This document shows, piece after piece, positions 12,255 through 24,725 of a stretch of DNA of 64,000 bases (its first letter is position 1; the number at the start of each line of letters is the position of its first letter). The stretch covers positions 1,762,925-1,826,924 of the forward strand of contig CM019219.1 of NCBI GenBank assembly GCA_009741485.1. The letters are read 5' to 3'. The position numbers and the translations under genes are program-made. Source of the DNA: Malurus cyaneus samueli. Taxonomy: Eukaryota; Chordata; Aves; Passeriformes; Maluridae. The notes under the pieces are model-generated. The model was not told where the DNA came from, ran no database searches, and saw nothing but the letters and a program-made list of their open reading frames with translations.

Positions 12255-14705
12255 AGTACGCAGATCCCTCTCTGCAGAGCTCTGACAGTTTTAAGCCCTG
12301 TTGGTCAAAGCTAAAGAGCAGAATTGCTTTTTCCCCCTGTCATTTGCCTGCTTTTTCTTTTTTTCGTAAAACACCTACAAAACCTATCCATGTCAACAAA
12401 ACAATTAAAACTTAGTATCCAACGGTACTGCAGATAAGGAACTGCCTTTAAGCCCTTGTTTTTAACAGCCTGCCCTATAAATTATTTACCAGAAAGTCCC
12501 ATAAAAATAAAAAAAAAAACCCTTCCAGTGCAAGTCCTGTGGCTTTTGGACTCCTGGAAGCCAGCAGAGTGGGAGCAGAACTATTAGGGATTCTCCTAGC
12601 AACCCATCCTCAGCAGCATCCTGCTCCTGCGAGTACCAGCTACAACAGGGACAAAGAATGCCCAGATTTCCATGGCAAAATAATGCTCAAGAAACCCTCG
12701 CTCCTCTTTTCCTCGTAGCCAGAGCTGCAGGGAGAAAAATCAGGATCGTTCTCTTAACAGTGACATTATTTTTTCCAGTACACTAAATCCCAGCAAATGT
12801 TTGAGATCGGAACACTGAATTCCCAGGGAGTCTCTCGTGACATTGCATTTGTTCCACTGGGAAGTTAATAGTTATTAACTCACCCCATAAGTCTACACTG
12901 GTTGTAATGCAAGTGCAAATCTCCTGTTAATGGTACTATTCCCTGCAAAATTCTATTATGGGGAAAATAACCCTTATTTCCCAGGATTTTATCACGCTGA
13001 ATGGATTCCTTTTAATTTTATGCATGGAACAATACAGGAAGCGACAAAACCTAAGTATTATTAAAATTTGTGTTCAGAAAGCATAGTAGAGATGTCAAAA
13101 TTAAAGAAAATTGCCTCTACCAGCTGCATTCAGAGAAACTGGCTCGGTTTGGAAGGAAAATTTTAAGTAGTTTATCCTCCAGTAGATTCCCTGTTTTATC
13201 TAAAAAGTCTTCAGGCTTATTAAATCGTACATTTTATTTGTTGCCACTTAGTTCTAAAGCTGAAGCTCACAAGAGCATTTAAAGGCATTTACTGGCTATC
13301 TCAGCCATTAGCTATCATTTTATACATCATTCTTACAGAGCCTGCCAGTGGATGGGAGGGGGAAAAAGACAAATCCAATGCCACAGATTTCTGTTTATTC
13401 CAAAGGAAGACTTCCAAGGCACTTCAAAATGCAGCTGTTAAGAATGACTTTGGTATTGAGCAATAAATAAGGAAGTTCAAGAGAGAGAAAATGCAAGTTC
13501 AATGCCTCAGGGTTTCAAAACAGAGTTAAAAAAAATACTGGTTTGACATTTAGCAGCACTGCTAACTCTGTTATTCTACATGAACAGTTCTGTGATAAAA
13601 TGAAGACAGGCAGGGCTACCCCATCAGTTTTCCTAATAACAGCCATCAGTACTTTTTATCCCCTAAAAACTGGGAATACCGGCATCCTCAGACTTATCTG
13701 TAAGTCAGAATTTACCCTCAGTCCTTTTGTATTAAAACTCTTCAAAAATTCCTAACACAGAAAAAGTTTCTGCAAACAATTCATAATTAAAAACTGCCTA
13801 AGATAATTAGTATTTTCCAACATTTTGATCATGACAATGTTGTTTACTGGACATTGCTTCTACTTAGGATGATAATATATAATTTTTTAATTTCTAACAT
13901 AACAACACTGTCAGTTAATTAGCAATTAGATCCCTTTGAAAAGAATAAAAATGCTCATTTAATGGAGTCAAAATGTGTGGGATATTAACAATTAACATTA
14001 GGTTTCTATATTGGATTTGTTTAGACGAAGTAAATCTGAGTTTCTTTCTCCTCATTATTTTTAACAGTACAACTGGATGAATATTCCATGTATACATTTA
14101 TGACTTACAGACATCAAATAGTTTTTGAAAAATGAGTGGTTTAGAGTAGTATTTAGGCGTAAAAAAATTACGTCTGAGACAGTGGGGATTTCTCAGGAGA
14201 ACGTCCAGCCTGGAAATATTCAGGAGCTAAAGATGCTGCAGATCACTTCCCCCTTTACACAGAAAAGGCCAATTATTTGCAATTCCCTGCATTATTTTAA
14301 GCCAATACATCCATCCTGTGCACTCTTAATACGTGCACAGATGTTTCCAGCTGCATTTCCAAAGCCTTCATTTGCTCTGGACAGCCAAGGACTCAAATCC
14401 GTGCCTTTCATCTGCATTTGGAGCCTGGGAAGTTTAAGCCCGCTCCACGTATTAACACATTCCCAATTCTGCTTCTGTGTCATAAAAGTGACAGAAATAA
14501 AATGGAAATTACAAGGTGAGCTCCAAATCTCCTGTCCCCTCATTAACCAATCAGGCTGGAAACTCCACACTGTAATTCTCCTCACAGAGCAGTGACTCTG
14601 CAGAGTTTGGGATACTGCAAAGACTTTTGCCACCTAACTGGTGCCTTCCATAATTACCCTGAAGATTTTACACCAACTTAAAGCTTCTCCATGAATCACT
14701 TTTTA

Positions 14706-14727
14706 ATTATTATTATTATTATTATTT
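14706..14727. repeat. ATT microsatellite
   Basis: About seven tandem ATT units in an AT-rich intronic setting. Confidence 0.85.
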
Positions 14728-17700
14728 AATAGATTATTTCCATATCCAAATATAGAGGGATGCTGCTTAAGGGTGATCAGTCACAAGTTTATAAACAAAT
14801 CAAGGCTAAAAACTGAAAAGCGAAGCCTGTGATAGCTCAAATATGTAGTTTAGCAAATCATCTCTGTGTTTAGAGTATGTACAAATAAAAAGTTGAACAC
14901 CATTATCTGCACGTAATTGGCATCTGCAACTAAAATTCAAATTCAAAGGCTTTATTACCCCCCTGACAGCAGGAGCCATAAACTTGAGAAACTCCAGCTC
15001 AGTAGTTTCCTAAAGGATCCAAAAATCCTGCAGAGACGACACCGTGGCACTGCCTAAATAACCCAAAATTGGAGGCAAAACCTTGTCCGAACCAAAAATG
15101 AAACAAAACAAGAAATATTCTGTAAAATCTTCCCTGTGAAGTGTTTAACTCACAATTGACTCTTCGCTCAACTGTTCTTTTATCAGCTGAGTGCAGAGAG
15201 TTCCCTTCAGAGACACCGGGATCCGAGCAAGGCTTAAAAAAAAAAAAATCGAGTTCTTTTGGTTACTGTCATTCTTAATCACAGATATCTCTGAAATTAT
15301 TACTCCCAGCTACTGGTGGGAATAAAAAACTCCGGATCAGCTAAATCAATCAGGCCTGTGCAGTTGGGAAAGGGAGACCAGCAATTTGGTGAAGAATCAA
15401 TTTATTGGCTGTTAAAGACATGCTTAAAATTAACTGCAGAATAAAGTTCCCCATTTATCCACTCTGTAGGATATCTGCAGGCTCCTGGTTTCTGCTGGGT
15501 TATGGACCCCATTAATTCTATGTGAAGTCATCCCAAACAAACCCAGCCGGCCTGCAGCCCCCAAAAATGATGGGATTCAAGTGGGAGGTGAAACCATCTG
15601 AAAATTGAGACAGGTCAGAGACACTAATGAAATATCAAGCCAATACTTGAAAATAAATTGCATGTTAATGGATCCTGCTGTCAAATAACCCAGTGCCCAA
15701 AAACTCACTTTGACAGCTCCGAGGTATCCTAAGAGATGGTTCTAAAGAGTGACTTTCAGAGCTAACAGCCAATTTTTGTAGCCTTTTTGGGTAAAAACAT
15801 GCCTTTTTCAGACACAGTTGCTGAGTATTTCACATCTTTGTGAATGCAACGTTTCATTTTTGCTACGACTTTTTGGTAGCACGGGAACTCCCACTGGCAG
15901 ATTTGAAACTAATGGCTGTAATGACTGTTGTGCTTTTGTATTTAGGGTTTTTTGGTCAACTCATTCATGCACCAGACTGCTGTGGAGTATTTGCCTCCAG
16001 TAGTTCTAAAGTGCAGAGTTTTGGGGTTGCACAGCAGTTTTTTACAACATTTTTTAACATGGCCCAGTTGCAAGCTAAAGTACGGGGCTTATATCTTACC
16101 CAGCACTTTTTTCACTGAAACATTCCCAAATTCCAGCCCTAGTTAGACAAAAGGATGGATGTCTGTGCTCCCTACCTGCTCTGTTTGCAGAATGTCCCTC
16201 AAATAAAGGCGTGACTTCACTCACAAACACAATTACAACTCAAATACAGCCCAAACCAGCCAGGATAGGACACTGATGTTTCCCCACCAACTCCTTATTT
16301 AGGGTTTCAACTGGAACACAAATTCCTGACACTCCTATGTAGCTGTTTTACTGCCCTCAAAATCTGTCCCTGTTTGTACCTGATGTGTTAAAGGCACAGA
16401 GATGACCCATCTTACCCCCAACCCAGCACAAAAGGTCACTCCACCATCCTACTCCAATTTTATCTTCCAATTTCCCCTTAGAATTTCCATTTTATTCTCT
16501 CTTTTGCCCCAAAACAGGGACTTGATCACCTTGGTATCAGATCCTAGGCCTGCAGATATAAAATATCAACTTGAAAAGCAGGATCTGACCATCTCAGATT
16601 CCAATATTTGAATGTTTTTGTCCTGACTTTTCCCCTCTTTCTGCTTCTTTGACAGACTTTGTACTACATCAGTCACAGAAAAATAACTTCCCCTTCTCCA
16701 ACGACTGTAGCATCAAAGTCAGACAGAAAAAGGCAAATCAGGGGGGCTGTGGAACATTTCAGTTCCTTGCTCACAAATTACCAGGCCCAGGGAATTAAAA
16801 CATGAAAAAAAAAACATTAAATAATGACACATTTCCATGAGATTTTTGACCCCGAAGTTCAGCCTTGGACTAGAACCTGGGAGACATCCCATGAACATCT
16901 GAGGATATCTTTAGGGGGAAGCATTACCATTACTTTCAAACCACCTAAACACTCCGTTTTCCACTGAAAATGATTTTCTCATTAAGCTTTCTTAGTTTAA
17001 AACTAAATACAGACTAGTCAAAGATTCACTCCCTTGCGCCCCTGAGTTGGCTTTCTAAAACATGCGCTATTACGGCACTTAACTCTTCAAGAGTTTCACA
17101 TATTTTATTAAATAGACAAAGGAATTTTAATTAAAAACATGCTTCAGACACACCTGAAAGTCCCTTTACTTGTTTTATATTGTACTCCTGAGTCTCTCCG
17201 AGGATTTAAATAGGAGATATATGGAGAATATTTGGATTAAGTGGGAATTCGGTAATTTCAGCACGTCTCAGGGAGAAATTTGTGCAACGGGAAAGCAAAA
17301 TTACAACTTCAAATGAGGTGTAAAAATGAAATCTTAATTATGCAGCTCCTGCAGATCCCCTATGATCTGCACAACCACTGGGGTTTTGGGGTTTTTTTCT
17401 GGGTATGTGCTGTGTTAAGCAGTTGGCATCTCCTCCTTGAGGAGGAGGTTACATTTCAGTGGCAGATTAAGTAATTTCTGTGAGGTTTGGAGGGTTTTTT
17501 TAATGCTTTAGGATCATTTGGGATAAGCAGCTGTATCATAAAGGCACATTACTGCTTCTAGGAAAGGATGAGTTGTTTTGCATTTGAAGCAAAACCTTAA
17601 TTGATGCACTGCTGACTTCCTCAAAAACTTCCCGAGTTCATAAATTCTACGCATCCAGCAGCACCAACCAGTTGCTAATAATAATTAATCTGCATTTAGT

Positions 17701-18333
17701 TTTAGCCACGAGGTGATTTTTTTATAAAAATCCAAATAATGACACCTCTAACGACCCATTAATTTCTTGCAAAGAACGCTGAATACATTACACAGCAGAA
17801 ATGTGTTTGGTAAGCAAGCACACTCTAAAAATAATGCCAATTTGACACTTCTTGCTACTAAACATTTGCATTAAAGGAGAATGAAGGGTGGGTAGAGCTC
17901 CAAACTTTTCTTTACTAGGACAAAGACACTTGGTTTTCAATTTTCCTACAGTTTTTACTAATTATCAGGTAAATTCAGAGGAGCTTCCTGGGGGCACGTA
18001 TTCCTGAGGGAAATTGCTTCCTGGGAAGCCCTGGCATGACAGCCATGCTGCTGTCCTGGGAAAATAGATCTGAAATACCTTTTGGCACCAAGAAACTTCC
18101 TTTTTAAGGAGCAGGTGATCACAAGAAATCAAGAAAAAGCAAAATTAAGGTACAAATTTCTAGGAAATCACTGAGGGCCGCGACTCAAGAGAATTGAGCA
18201 CATAGCTCGCAAGTTGCAGCCATTTTGGCGGGATCAGTGTGACGAGGCCCAAATATCGCAAAAACATGAGGGGAAAAAGTAACGTTTCTGTTGTAATTCG
18301 AGGCTTTTCGCCCTGTTTTTGGCTGCAGGCATC

Positions 18334-19478
18334 ATGGTGAGTAAGGAGCCCAGCAAATGCTTACTCACCGCCTCGGACAGCGACGTCGAGCCCGCGGCTT
18401 CGCTGGCGCTGGAGATGAAATACGCGCTGGACCCCAACCGGCAGATCAAGAAACGGAACAAAGCCCTGCAGGTGAGGTTCAAGGACATCTGCGAGGCCCA
18501 GAACGAGCAGAGGGACAAGCAGCTCTCCAGCTCCTCCACGCAGGACCCCGACAAGAGGGAGGCCAAGGCCATCGCCTACAAAACAGCCTACCGCAAGTAC
18601 ATGACGGTGCCCGCCCGCAGGTCCATCCCCAACGTCACCAAGAGCACGGGAGTCCAGACGTCCCCTGATCTCAAAAAGTGCTACCAGACCTTCCCCCTGG
18701 ACCGGAAAAAAGGGAACGTCCTGAAAAGCGCCGCCACGGTGGAGGCACTGCCGAGCGAGAACAACGGGTTCCTGATCGAGGTGAAGGACAGGGAGGGTCG
18801 GGGCTCGGCGGAGGCGGCGGCGTGGGGCAGGAAGGCGGGCAGCCTGCAGACGGCCGAGTTCATCTCCCACATCTCCGAGCGCGCCGCGCACGACGACGGG
18901 GCCGAGGCCTGGAAAAGCAGTGATTTGCACAGTTCTCCCAAAGAGCCGCCTCCTCCTCCTCTGCCCGGCTTGGCCGAACCCGGCGAGGAGGAGGCGGCGC
19001 GGCCAAGCCGGGCCCGAGCGGCGGTGGCACGGTTGGGCAGCGAGGAGGCCGCTCAGCCTCTCCACGGGAGGGTGTTCAAGACAGAAGTGGCCGCGGTTTA
19101 CCTGCCCGCCTCGCAGGCCAACCTGGCCGACTGGGGGCCGTGCCCCGACGAGGACGACAAGAGGACGGTGCAGCTCAACGGGGTGCAGCCCCCGGCCGGA
19201 GATGCCCGAGCGTGCGCGGCGCGGGCGCAGTGCCCGGCCCCCGAATGTAGTGACCGGAGCCTGCAGGTCAACGTGGCGCCCATGGAGGAGAGCCAGCCCT
19301 GCCGGACGGCCGTCGCCGTGAGCCAGGAATGCCAACAAATCGTGCCTCACACCGAAGTTGTGGACTTGAAAGCGCAGCTTCAGATGATGGAGAACCTGAT
19401 CAGCTCGAGTCAGGAGACCATCAAAGTGTTGTTGGGTGTTATACAGGAGCTAGAGAAGGGAGAAGCTCACCGGGAAGG
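18334..19478 (+). CDS. INSYN2A: INSYN2A coding exon 1 (start codon exon)
   Basis: This exon encodes residues 1-381 of inhibitory synaptic factor 2A (FAM196A), a postsynaptic protein associated with gephyrin-containing inhibitory synapses in mammals. The exon begins after an AG at 18327-18328. The start is the ATG at 18334 (MVSKEPSKCLL), which matches the family start; the frame stays open upstream but crosses the acceptor. Residues 1-128 are strongly conserved, including EMKYALDPNRQIKKRNKALQ, the AYRKYMTVPARRSIPNVTKS block and KCYQTFPLDRKKGN. Residues about 150-330 form a poorly conserved, low-complexity, Ala/Pro/Glu-rich linker at high GC, with only islands such as RVFKTEVA. Residues 337-381 (VPHTEVVDLKAQLQMMENLI onwards) form a conserved predicted coiled coil. 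The exon ends GAAGG before GTGAGT at 19479, phase 2. The gene lies antisense within DOCK1. Confidence 0.96.
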
Positions 19479-20644
19479 GTGAGTAGGAGCTTTTTTAATG
19501 AGTATGAGCATATTGAAATGTCTTTTCCACCTTGAGTTTGCAGATGCCACCGTGACCCCGCCGCCGCTGCGCACGTGGTGCTCCTCGCACGGAGCTTTGC
19601 TGCTTTAGGGGAAACCTGCCAGCACTGTTCAGATTGCTATCTGCTAGTCCCAGGGTGTAATTAAGTAATTATTTAACGAAGGGCCCATAATACATCTTCT
19701 CGTGGCTTTTCTAAGGAGTGCAGAACGAGCCGCTCTCCGAACAGGATTAGTGAGGATGTTTTCACATCAGCAACTTGCATTAGCCATAATTCCTCACATG
19801 GCATGAAAAGCAGCAGCAAAACCTTCATTCCGTAAGAGCCTTACCTTTTTAAGATTAAGGGATATTATTACAACTCCTAATATAATTCCATTAATGGCAT
19901 ACGAATCTCGTCTGGTTTCCTTTCACCCGCGTTTTTTGTGGTACTTCTCTTTCAGAAGGAAATGAAATGAAAACTTTGAATATCAAAGTCTTCTTTAGAG
20001 CTTTCACATAGCTCTAAACACAACAAACCCAAGCAGAGAGAAAGAAAATTGCATTTCTCCCTCACTGTCATTATTTAAATCAACCCACAATTAAAATACG
20101 AAAGTATTAAAATATTAAAAACATTAGAAACTGTAACTCAGTCCAACCTTTAGCCTTTATCTGGACAGTTCAACCCATCTCTTACATCACTGTAACGAAC
20201 ATTTTGCAGACTGTCTCGCCTTAGTTTCCTCATCTTTATTCAGTGAACACAACTCAGAATGTATGTGTGCTGTTTGTGTGTGTTTTAAATGCTTCTGTAA
20301 TTAAATCACAATTTGCCAGAAGAAATCAGGATTTTAAAATGAAGAAACCAGCAGCTCGTGCTACTTGAAGCAGCACCTGCTTCCATTTGAGTCAGAAAGG
20401 TGCATCTTTAATTTAACTTTCTTCAGGAATGTAGGAATCATGTGAATCCTTAAAACTCCAAATGTTTGGCACTAAAAAGTCATCTTAGTTGGATCCTGCT
20501 GTCAATACAGCCTTTGTGTTTTTAGTTTATTTTACACCCAATTATATTATTACTTATATCCATATCAGTTATCAATTATCTATATCAAGAACCTTATCAA
20601 GTCCTGGATTGTCAGACTGGGAGATTTCGTGACCTTAGATTTCA

Positions 20645-20692
20645 ATGATTTTAAAGATCTTTCCCAACCTAAACAATTCTATAATTCGATTT
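20645..20692 (+). mobile_element. Old CR1 LINE 3' tail
   Basis: TTTTAAAGATCTTTCCCAACC followed by TAAACAATTCTATAATTC resembles a diverged CR1 terminus on the plus strand. It is short and degraded, so family assignment is tentative. Confidence 0.6.
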
Positions 20693-23611
20693 TTTTTTTA
20701 ATTATTATTACTCAGGAAAAGAACTCCCCAGACTTTCTTAACTTACAGAAACTGCAGGAGCTTTGGAAGGAAGTGCCAAGCTGCTTTTCAAATCACAAAA
20801 TATAGAAAACTATTCCATCATCATCATAACTCATCAGCCACTCATCGAGAGCCCTGAGTGCACAAACACCCACCTCAGCCCCCAGAGTCACCTGCTATAA
20901 ATACCTCAGCTTCCTCCACACAATTAGACATCCAAATTTGATCCCTTCCCAAAGATAGCACAGCCAAGGGTGCAGCAGATACAGATTTTTCACCGTCCTG
21001 ACAGAAGCAGAGCAGTGTTAGGGGTGTGCCCCTGCCCTCGGCCCAAAACAGATCTTGGCCGAAATATCCAGGATTGTCTTCAAAAAAATTCCTCTGCAGT
21101 TGACAAAGCTGCAGACTGTGTTAGCCCTAAAATAATGAAATTATCCACAAATCCCAGTTTAGAACATCTCTTCAGCCTCTCAAACACTCAGACTCGTGCA
21201 CTGGAGTTTACAAGACTCCATTTGACCAAAAAAAGGAATTTATTAGCACTGCATGCTGCTTGGAGCCACTGGCAGCTGCCTCTGCATGCTCCAGACATGT
21301 CCCAGACCTGCTCCCTCCCCGCTGGGCAGGAAGGTGTCGAGAAGGGGAGGGAGGGAGAAGAGAGATGAACATTTACATATTTCCCCCTGTTTTAGGTACC
21401 CCTGCATTCCCAATCCCTCTGATTTTGTAGCTGCTGGCTGATTTGGAAGGAGACAGCACAGCTTTGTGCTCGGGACCTTCCCCAGTGATGCCTCTCCAGA
21501 GCTGCGAGAACACTCTGTTCTCCTGCAAACACATCATTACCACGATGCCTGTCTTTATCCCCAGCTCCCTCAAATTACACAACTCCTGCAATAATAGGCT
21601 GCCCCATCCTTTTATTAGAATAATTCTTGCCAATTGCTGCGTTCATCCTACAACATCTTTGCCACAGACACTTTGTAAGCTGTTACAGATCTCCCCAGTG
21701 GTAGCACGTTGAGCTTTTTTCCTGTTATAACCAGGTTTTAGGTCAGTTTATATCAAGAAATTAAAGCAGTTCTACTGCTCCATCTCGGTTTATTGTAGCA
21801 TCTTCCATCTGCTAGAACAGGATGAGACGTTCTGTATTTATGGAACTCTCCTGGTTTTGTTATGTATAATGAATTCCTTACATGCCACAAGAAAGAAATA
21901 CAAATAACACGCTGCTGGTTAAAAAAAAATAATAATGTGAACTAAAAAACCACCAAAAGCAAAAAACAAAGCCCCAGCTAAATTTCTTAATCAGATTTTT
22001 CTGCCTTTAAGGAAATCAGTGTTCTTTAAGTGCTGTTGCAGTGCCATGGGACTGGTGCTCAGTGGATTCATTTTCACTAATATGCTGTAGGTCCTGAACT
22101 GCTATTACTGCAATTCATCACTAAATGAGTCGATGCCAGCAGAATTGTAGCAGCATCTCTGAAGGCGGCAGGCTCATCCTTTGGGTGACTATCATCCATG
22201 TGTGCTTTTGAAAATGTCAGTGCTCCATCATCTGCAATTAGCAACAACAGCCAGCACTCAACTCTGCTGGAAGGGAAGGGGAAAGCCACTGGAGCAGGAG
22301 GGGAAACACAGCCAGCCCGTGATCCCTCTCCCAATATCAAAGGATTATTAAAATTCTGTGTTACGTGCATCGTTATTTACTAAATGTTTGCCAAAATGGC
22401 TGTTCTACCTCTCTGTGTGGAAGCTTCTACAAAAAAAAAAAAACAAATTACATCCCAGCAAACATTGCTGGATGCCTTAAGTCATGCATGAAGGAAGAGC
22501 AAAGCTGCAGCTTCAATTAAGAGTCCCAGCTCAGAGTTAAAAAAAACGTTGAATATTACATGATGCAGGGTTTACAACACAAACCCAGTTTTATGCTCCA
22601 GTTTTATTCTGATAAATTATCAGCAATCTCACTTTATAGATGTATTTGTCTGTGTCCAGATAGAGAATTTAAGGAGCCAAATGTGTGGAGCATCACTAAG
22701 GCTGACAGAACTGCAAGCACGACGCAAGTTAATCATTCTAAAACCTGCCTAACGAAGATCTGTGAAATACATAACAGAGATGAGCATGTAATCAAAGATA
22801 CTTTGCTGCTGGAGAACAGCAGTGACCTGCCCTTTAAATTCTTCCCGTGGAAAGGAGCAGTAATCTGGGCCCTCCTCATTATACAACAAATCAGCGATTT
22901 TAATAAACAAAGCGCTCAATTTGCCACACAAAAACAAGTCAAAGCATTTGGACTCTGCCAGGCCAAATGCTCCACATCAGACAAGAGTTAAATGAACCTG
23001 TTTCGGAGCTAATTTCTATTCATCTATTAGTCAGCAGAGATTCAGGAATTTAAAGAGCTCTCAACAAACTCCTTCGAAGAGGCTTTGAGAGAACAGAACG
23101 CGTCGTCATGGATGGAATTTAAATGTCATTTCAGGTTTTTCAGTGACTAAGGGATTTCTGTGCCTCTTACTCCCATTTCTGAGCAGAAAATAAGCCTGTA
23201 TTTGGGGATGAAGCTTTGCACCCAAGGGGAGAGGAGAGCAGGGAGCATCCTCACCCTGAGCAGCACTGCCAGCACTCTGCTCAAGGTCACCCAAACTGAT
23301 CCTCCCTCCTCGGCAGCGATGGCAAACCAAAGTCAGGGAGCCAAAGCAATTATTGTCCAGATTGTTTGCTCTGCTCCCTTCCAGGAGCCAGCCCAGATAT
23401 TCAGAGCAGACCAAGGAGACTGAGCAAATAAAGGCAGGAACAACCTTTGCTGTCAAACCCAATCCATCCACATCCTTCCAAACCTGAGAGTTCCTTAATT
23501 CACACCTGGAGAAAAGGAACCTTAAAAAGAGTTTACAAGAGCAGAGCCTTTGAAAGCACAGCCCTTGGGAGTGATGTGCCAGCTGCACAAGTGATAGGAC
23601 AGGGGATGGTT

Positions 23612-23702
23612 TAGGATTTCCCCTCCCTTTGGTTTTGTGTGGGATTTCCTCCCTCTTTGGTTTTGGTTTTGTTTGGGATTTCCTCCCTCTTTGGTTTTGA
23701 TT
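23612..23702. repeat. Short tandem repeat, three copies
   Basis: Three copies of a pyrimidine-rich unit, GGATTTCC.CTCCCT.TTTGGTTTTG, separated by TGTG or GTTTTGTTT spacers. It lies in the large INSYN2A intron. Confidence 0.8.
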
Positions 23703-24616
23703 CACTTTTTTTTTCAGTTACAGCCCTGGTTTACCAGGATCATTTCTAAGAGAAAACCTGGGAATGGAGGGAAGCATTAGATAAGCATAACACCAGAAGA
23801 CAGCTGCACTACAAATAAATACATGAGATGCAGAAAGAATACAGCAAATTCCAGCTGGGATGGAATCACAAATTGTGTCATATTTAGAGTGATTCCAGGT
23901 TGTGGGACACTGTAAGAGCAGTTTGGGAATAGGATACAATGACTGCCTTTACTTCCTGCTGTGACCTTTACATCCATCCATTCTGTCCTCTGGAATGGTC
24001 ACATTCATTTCATTATCCCCCCTAGATCACCTCCAAAATTCTTCCCTCTTTCCTCTCACTGGTGCTGCTGTATTTTGGGATGTGAATCATTTACAGATCA
24101 TTCCCAAACACAGACACACCCAAACACCTCGGAAATTTTAACAATCCTTCCAAGGCAGAGACAGGAAATCTTTTTGGATGCATCTCTGTCAGTCAAGGAA
24201 AAGGAATAACTGTTGCAAAAATCAGAGCTTTGTCAACCTTGTGATCCAGTGATGGTTGAGTGATCCACACCTGACCTTCTCCCAAAGCAGGAGCAGAACT
24301 GACACCACAGATTTCATTTACCTGCCCTCAGCTTAAGAAATTTGTTTTTCTGAGCTCTGAACCAGCCCATCCCCGCTCCCCCAAGCAGAGGGAGCAGAGC
24401 AGGCACACACTGACACCTCACCACTGGATCCCATTAAATCCCAAAACTCCATGGAGGTTATTCCAATAGCTGCTGTCTGGCCATGGGATCCCCCTGACCC
24501 ATTATTTAAAATTCAGTCATGTTAAAAAAACCAACCAAACAATGAAAACTGATGATATAAGGCTCATCAATGTAATTAATACCCATTCAAGGTAAAAAAT
24601 CCAGCATCACCCAAGG

Positions 24617-24725
24617 TTTAACCTCACATTCCAATTTTTTAACCTCACATTCCATTTTTTTAACCTCACATTCCAATTTTTTAACCTCACATTCCATCTT
24701 TTTAACCTCACATTCCATCTTTTTC
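24617..24725. repeat. Minisatellite, 21-22-bp unit, five copies
   Basis: Five copies of TTTAACCTCACATTCCA with a variable T run. AACCTCAC starts at 24620, 24641, 24662, 24683 and 24705. Copies differ by one or two bases (AATTTTTT, TTTTTTT or TCTTTTT ends). Confidence 0.92.

Larger units (their letters stand above)
6226..18328 (+). other. INSYN2A: Presumed INSYN2A intron 1
   Basis: About 12.1 kb between the CpG-island donor and the acceptor (TTTTTGGCTGCAG) just upstream of the start codon. The first kilobase is still CpG-rich, consistent with an island shore. The rest is AT-rich and holds two CR1 fragments (near 11.0 and 12.1 kb) and an ATT microsatellite at 14.7 kb. No further exon was recognised on either strand. 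Confidence 0.55.

Noticed and set aside
14125..14595. 156-codon plus-strand open frame
   Set aside because: No family resemblance and no supporting signals; treated as chance.
15840..16118. Hydrophobic 92-codon frame resembling a small membrane protein
   Set aside because: Composition follows T-rich DNA; overlapping frames are also open and no conserved motif is visible.
18319..18333. Upstream extension of the INSYN2A reading frame before the ATG at 18334
   Set aside because: It begins at a TTG and crosses the splice acceptor; MVSKE matches the known start of the family.
18361..19350. 329-codon minus-strand open frame opposite INSYN2A coding exon 1
   Set aside because: It is the complement of a GC-rich genuine coding exon; the plus strand matches INSYN2A throughout its conserved parts.
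22560..22991. 143-codon plus-strand open frame
   Set aside because: No recognisable similarity, no convincing splice or initiation context, and length within chance for 64 kb in six frames.
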